Assembly: GCA_903834475.1 (NCBI GenBank)
Contig: CAILJH010000160.1
Location: forward strand, 1 to 64,000
Origin: an uncultured Prolixibacteraceae bacterium
GTDB taxonomy: Bacteria > Bacteroidota > Bacteroidia > Bacteroidales > Prolixibacteraceae
Length of the DNA stretch: 64,000 nt
Reading direction: 5' to 3'
The stretch's first letter is position 1, and each line of letters begins with the position of its first letter. Below are positions 62,263-64,000 of the stretch, in pieces. The notes under the pieces are model-generated. The model was given only the letters and a program-made list of their open reading frames with translations. It was not told where the DNA came from and searched no databases. The position numbers and the translations under genes are program-made.

Positions 62263-63819
62263 ATGAAGAAAACTAAAATACTCTGGACCGACGACGAAAT
62301 CGATCTTTTACGTGCTCACATCATTTTCCTTCAGGAAAAGGGATTTGAAGTTGTTACGGCCAATAATGGTTCCGATGCCATTGAGCTGGTTCGGAAAGAT
62401 TTTTTCGATATCATTTTCCTGGATGAAAACATGCCCGGATTAAGCGGTTTGCAAACCCTGAATGAGATAAAATCGATCGATCCGAATGTTCCTGTGGTAA
62501 TGATTACCAAAAGCGAGGAGGAGGATATTATGGACGAGGCAATTGGCTCGAAAATGGCTGATTACCTGATAAAACCCGTCAATCCGAATCAAATTCTTCT
62601 GACTATAAAAAAGAATGTCGACCAGCGTCGGCTGGTTACTCAACGTACCACGTCGGCTTACCAAAGTGAGTTCGGGAAAATCGGACTGCAAATCAGTGAC
62701 CGCCTTTCATTTGCCGAATGGGTCGAAGTTTACCGGAAACTGGTATTCTGGGAACTTGAGCTCAGCACCTCCGGAGATTCGGCCATGGATGAGGTCCTGA
62801 AAATGCAAAAATCAGAAGCCAATCATTCTTTTGCACGATACATCCGTGGTAACTATCAGTCCTGGTTTGGGGCTAATTCAGTTGATCGTCCTCTGCTTTC
62901 TCCGGATATCTTCAGAAACAAAATATTTCCTCAGGTCGAAGATGGCAATAAAGTTTTCGTTCTGGTCATCGACAATTTGAGGTATGACCAGTACCGTGTT
63001 TTGGCCACAGTTTTGAGTAATTATTACCATATCGAAGATGAAGATCTGTATTGCAGCATTCTTCCAACTGCGACCATGTATGCCCGAAATGCCATGTTTG
63101 CCGGTTTGATGCCTACTGAAATTGAACGTTTATATCCTGAATTCTGGGACGATGACGACAACGAAGGTCATAAGAATCGCTTTGAAAAAGAGCTGTTAAT
63201 GAAGCAACTTTCGAGGTTGGGAAAGAATTACAAACTGTTTTTCGAGAAAATTACCAATGTAAAAGGCGACAAAAAAATGAGCGACTACCTCGGGAGTATT
63301 CTCCAGAGCGACCTGTCTGTGATGGTTTTCAATTTTGTGGATATGATTTCACACGCACGCACCGAAATGGATATGATCAAGGAACTGGCCAGCGACGAAG
63401 CGGCTTACCGATCGCTTACGCTGAGTTGGTTTAATCACTCATCGCTTCTCGATTTGCTGAAACTACTCGCTGAAAATAAAGTGAAGGTCGTGTTGACAAC
63501 CGATCATGGCAGCATTCGGGTTGATAATCCGCTGAAGGTGATTGGTGACCGTGAAACCAACACCAATCTTCGTTACAAACTGGGGCGAAACCTCAATTAC
63601 AAATCGAAAACTATTTACGATATAAAGAATCCGGCATCAATTAATCTTCCCTCAAGGAATGTGAGTACTTCGTATATTTTTGCGACCAATACCGATTTCT
63701 TTGCATATCCAAACAATTACAACTATTACGCACAATATTACCGGAACACGTTTCAGCACGGAGGCGTTTCCCTGGAAGAAATGATCATTCCGGTAGTGAC
63801 CTTGACACCAAAAGGTTAA
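62263..63819 (+). CDS. porX: PorX-type response regulator with PglZ domain
   Basis: PorX regulates the type IX secretion genes and also binds the PorL/PorM components. The 518-residue protein has a receiver (about 1–125; KILWTDDEIDLLRAHIIF, phospho-acceptor Asp54 in IIFLDENMPG, Lys in YLIKPVNPN), a helical linker and a C-terminal PglZ domain (about 205–515) of the alkaline phosphatase superfamily, with VLVIDNLRYDQYR and VVLTTDHGSIRVD holding metal ligands. It is a full-length, intact member and follows the cytochrome gene by 24 bp. Confidence 0.94.
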   Translation: MKKTKILWTDDEIDLLRAHIIFLQEKGFEVVTANNGSDAIELVRKDFFDIIFLDENMPGLSGLQTLNEIKSIDPNVPVVMITKSEEEDIMDEAIGSKMADYLIKPVNPNQILLTIKKNVDQRRLVTQRTTSAYQSEFGKIGLQISDRLSFAEWVEVYRKLVFWELELSTSGDSAMDEVLKMQKSEANHSFARYIRGNYQSWFGANSVDRPLLSPDIFRNKIFPQVEDGNKVFVLVIDNLRYDQYRVLATVLSNYYHIEDEDLYCSILPTATMYARNAMFAGLMPTEIERLYPEFWDDDDNEGHKNRFEKELLMKQLSRLGKNYKLFFEKITNVKGDKKMSDYLGSILQSDLSVMVFNFVDMISHARTEMDMIKELASDEAAYRSLTLSWFNHSSLLDLLKLLAENKVKVVLTTDHGSIRVDNPLKVIGDRETNTNLRYKLGRNLNYKSKTIYDIKNPASINLPSRNVSTSYIFATNTDFFAYPNNYNYYAQYYRNTFQHGGVSLEEMIIPVVTLTPKG

Positions 63820-64000
63820 TTACTGATCATTAAGTTTATCATCCCTGATTTTCTGATATTGCTTGTTCGCAAATACAAATTCCTGAAGTTTTTGATTGTC
63901 GGAATAGAGAATCTCGTTTCGGTTACCTTCCCAGCACTTTTCTCCTTCAGAAATAAACAGAATATTGTCCCCGATTTCCATCACCGAGTTCATGTCGTGG
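63820..64000 (-). CDS. ABC transporter ATP-binding protein, C-terminal fragment (cut by window edge)
   Basis: The last 60 codons of a minus-strand gene, cut by the window edge. The visible C-terminus starts HDMNSVMEIGDNILFISEGE, where the His is the ABC H-loop, and ends KIRDDKLNDQ. The wording matches Mla/Ttg2A-type ATPases that serve a lipid-asymmetry ABC transporter. The stop lies directly next to the porX stop. Confidence 0.8.
   Translation of the reverse strand, partial: HDMNSVMEIGDNILFISEGEKCWEGNRNEILYSDNQKLQEFVFANKQYQKIRDDKLNDQ

Overview
The window is a chromosomal stretch of a Bacteroidota bacterium, probably a free-living or gut-type member of the Bacteroidales/Marinilabiliales. The assignment rests on a SusR-like hybrid two-component regulator (propeller–Y_Y_Y–kinase–receiver–AraC), the type IX secretion proteins SprE/PorW and PorX, a GH109 enzyme, a DUF5687 ABC permease, an Ala-rich extended ribosomal protein S16, and several promoters that fit the Bacteroidota -7 element TAnnTTTG. 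About 60 protein genes are supported. I saw no rRNA, tRNA, CRISPR array, transposase or prophage gene.

Layout. 1–5.4 kb: a GH130 enzyme and the giant hybrid regulator that probably controls glycan use. 5.4–9 kb: rpsP and rimM, a GIN-domain (DUF2807) exported protein and a DUF11/cytochrome c lipoprotein. 9–14.5 kb: minus-strand GH109, a dicarboxylate/amino-acid symporter and a GH3 lipoprotein. 14.8–24.4 kb: housekeeping genes (lipB, ruvC, HIT, greA, ahcY, ribF) mixed with a TPR protein, an EamA exporter and three poorly known proteins. 24.5–34 kb: a TlpA-like lipoprotein without its CxxC, an LpxH-like phosphatase and a KAS III synthase on the plus strand; then minus-strand DUF2520–kdsC–maf, an apparently Tat-exported superoxide dismutase, a stand-alone Lrp ligand-binding domain, nadD, yicC and mnmA. 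34–36.7 kb: a compact set made of hemerythrin, LuxR-type regulator, outer-membrane barrel and monoheme lipoprotein. 36.8–41.2 kb: a DEAD-box helicase, two small basic exported proteins and a kinase/OmpR-type regulator pair. 41.2–45 kb: two Gfo/Idh/MocA oxidoreductases flanking a sugar isomerase/epimerase. 45.2–51.2 kb: a DUF433/PIN-like toxin–antitoxin pair, recX and a PadR-headed ABC operon. 51.4–64 kb: a four-helix-bundle protein, a lamin-tail surface protein, asd, a coiled-coil lipoprotein, patatin, a tocopherol-cyclase-like protein, then sprE, a second monoheme lipoprotein, porX and the end of an ABC ATPase.

The genes are mostly ordinary; much of the unusual structure lies between them. 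At least seven GC-rich palindromic copies of one dispersed repeat family occur, often as A/B pairs filling the gap between a stop codon and the next gene, and one copy has become part of the N-terminus of Maf. Other inverted-repeat units lie at 17.5, 19.2, 34.06, 42.6 and 51.3 kb, and the one at 17.5 kb supplies the last codons of a TPR gene. The greA leader holds a predicted promoter followed at once by a terminator-like hairpin. The best candidates for little-described biology are the hemerythrin/LuxR/barrel/cytochrome set with its cytochrome paralogue inside the T9SS cluster, and the two redox-fold proteins (Rieske-like and TlpA-like) that have lost canonical active-site residues.
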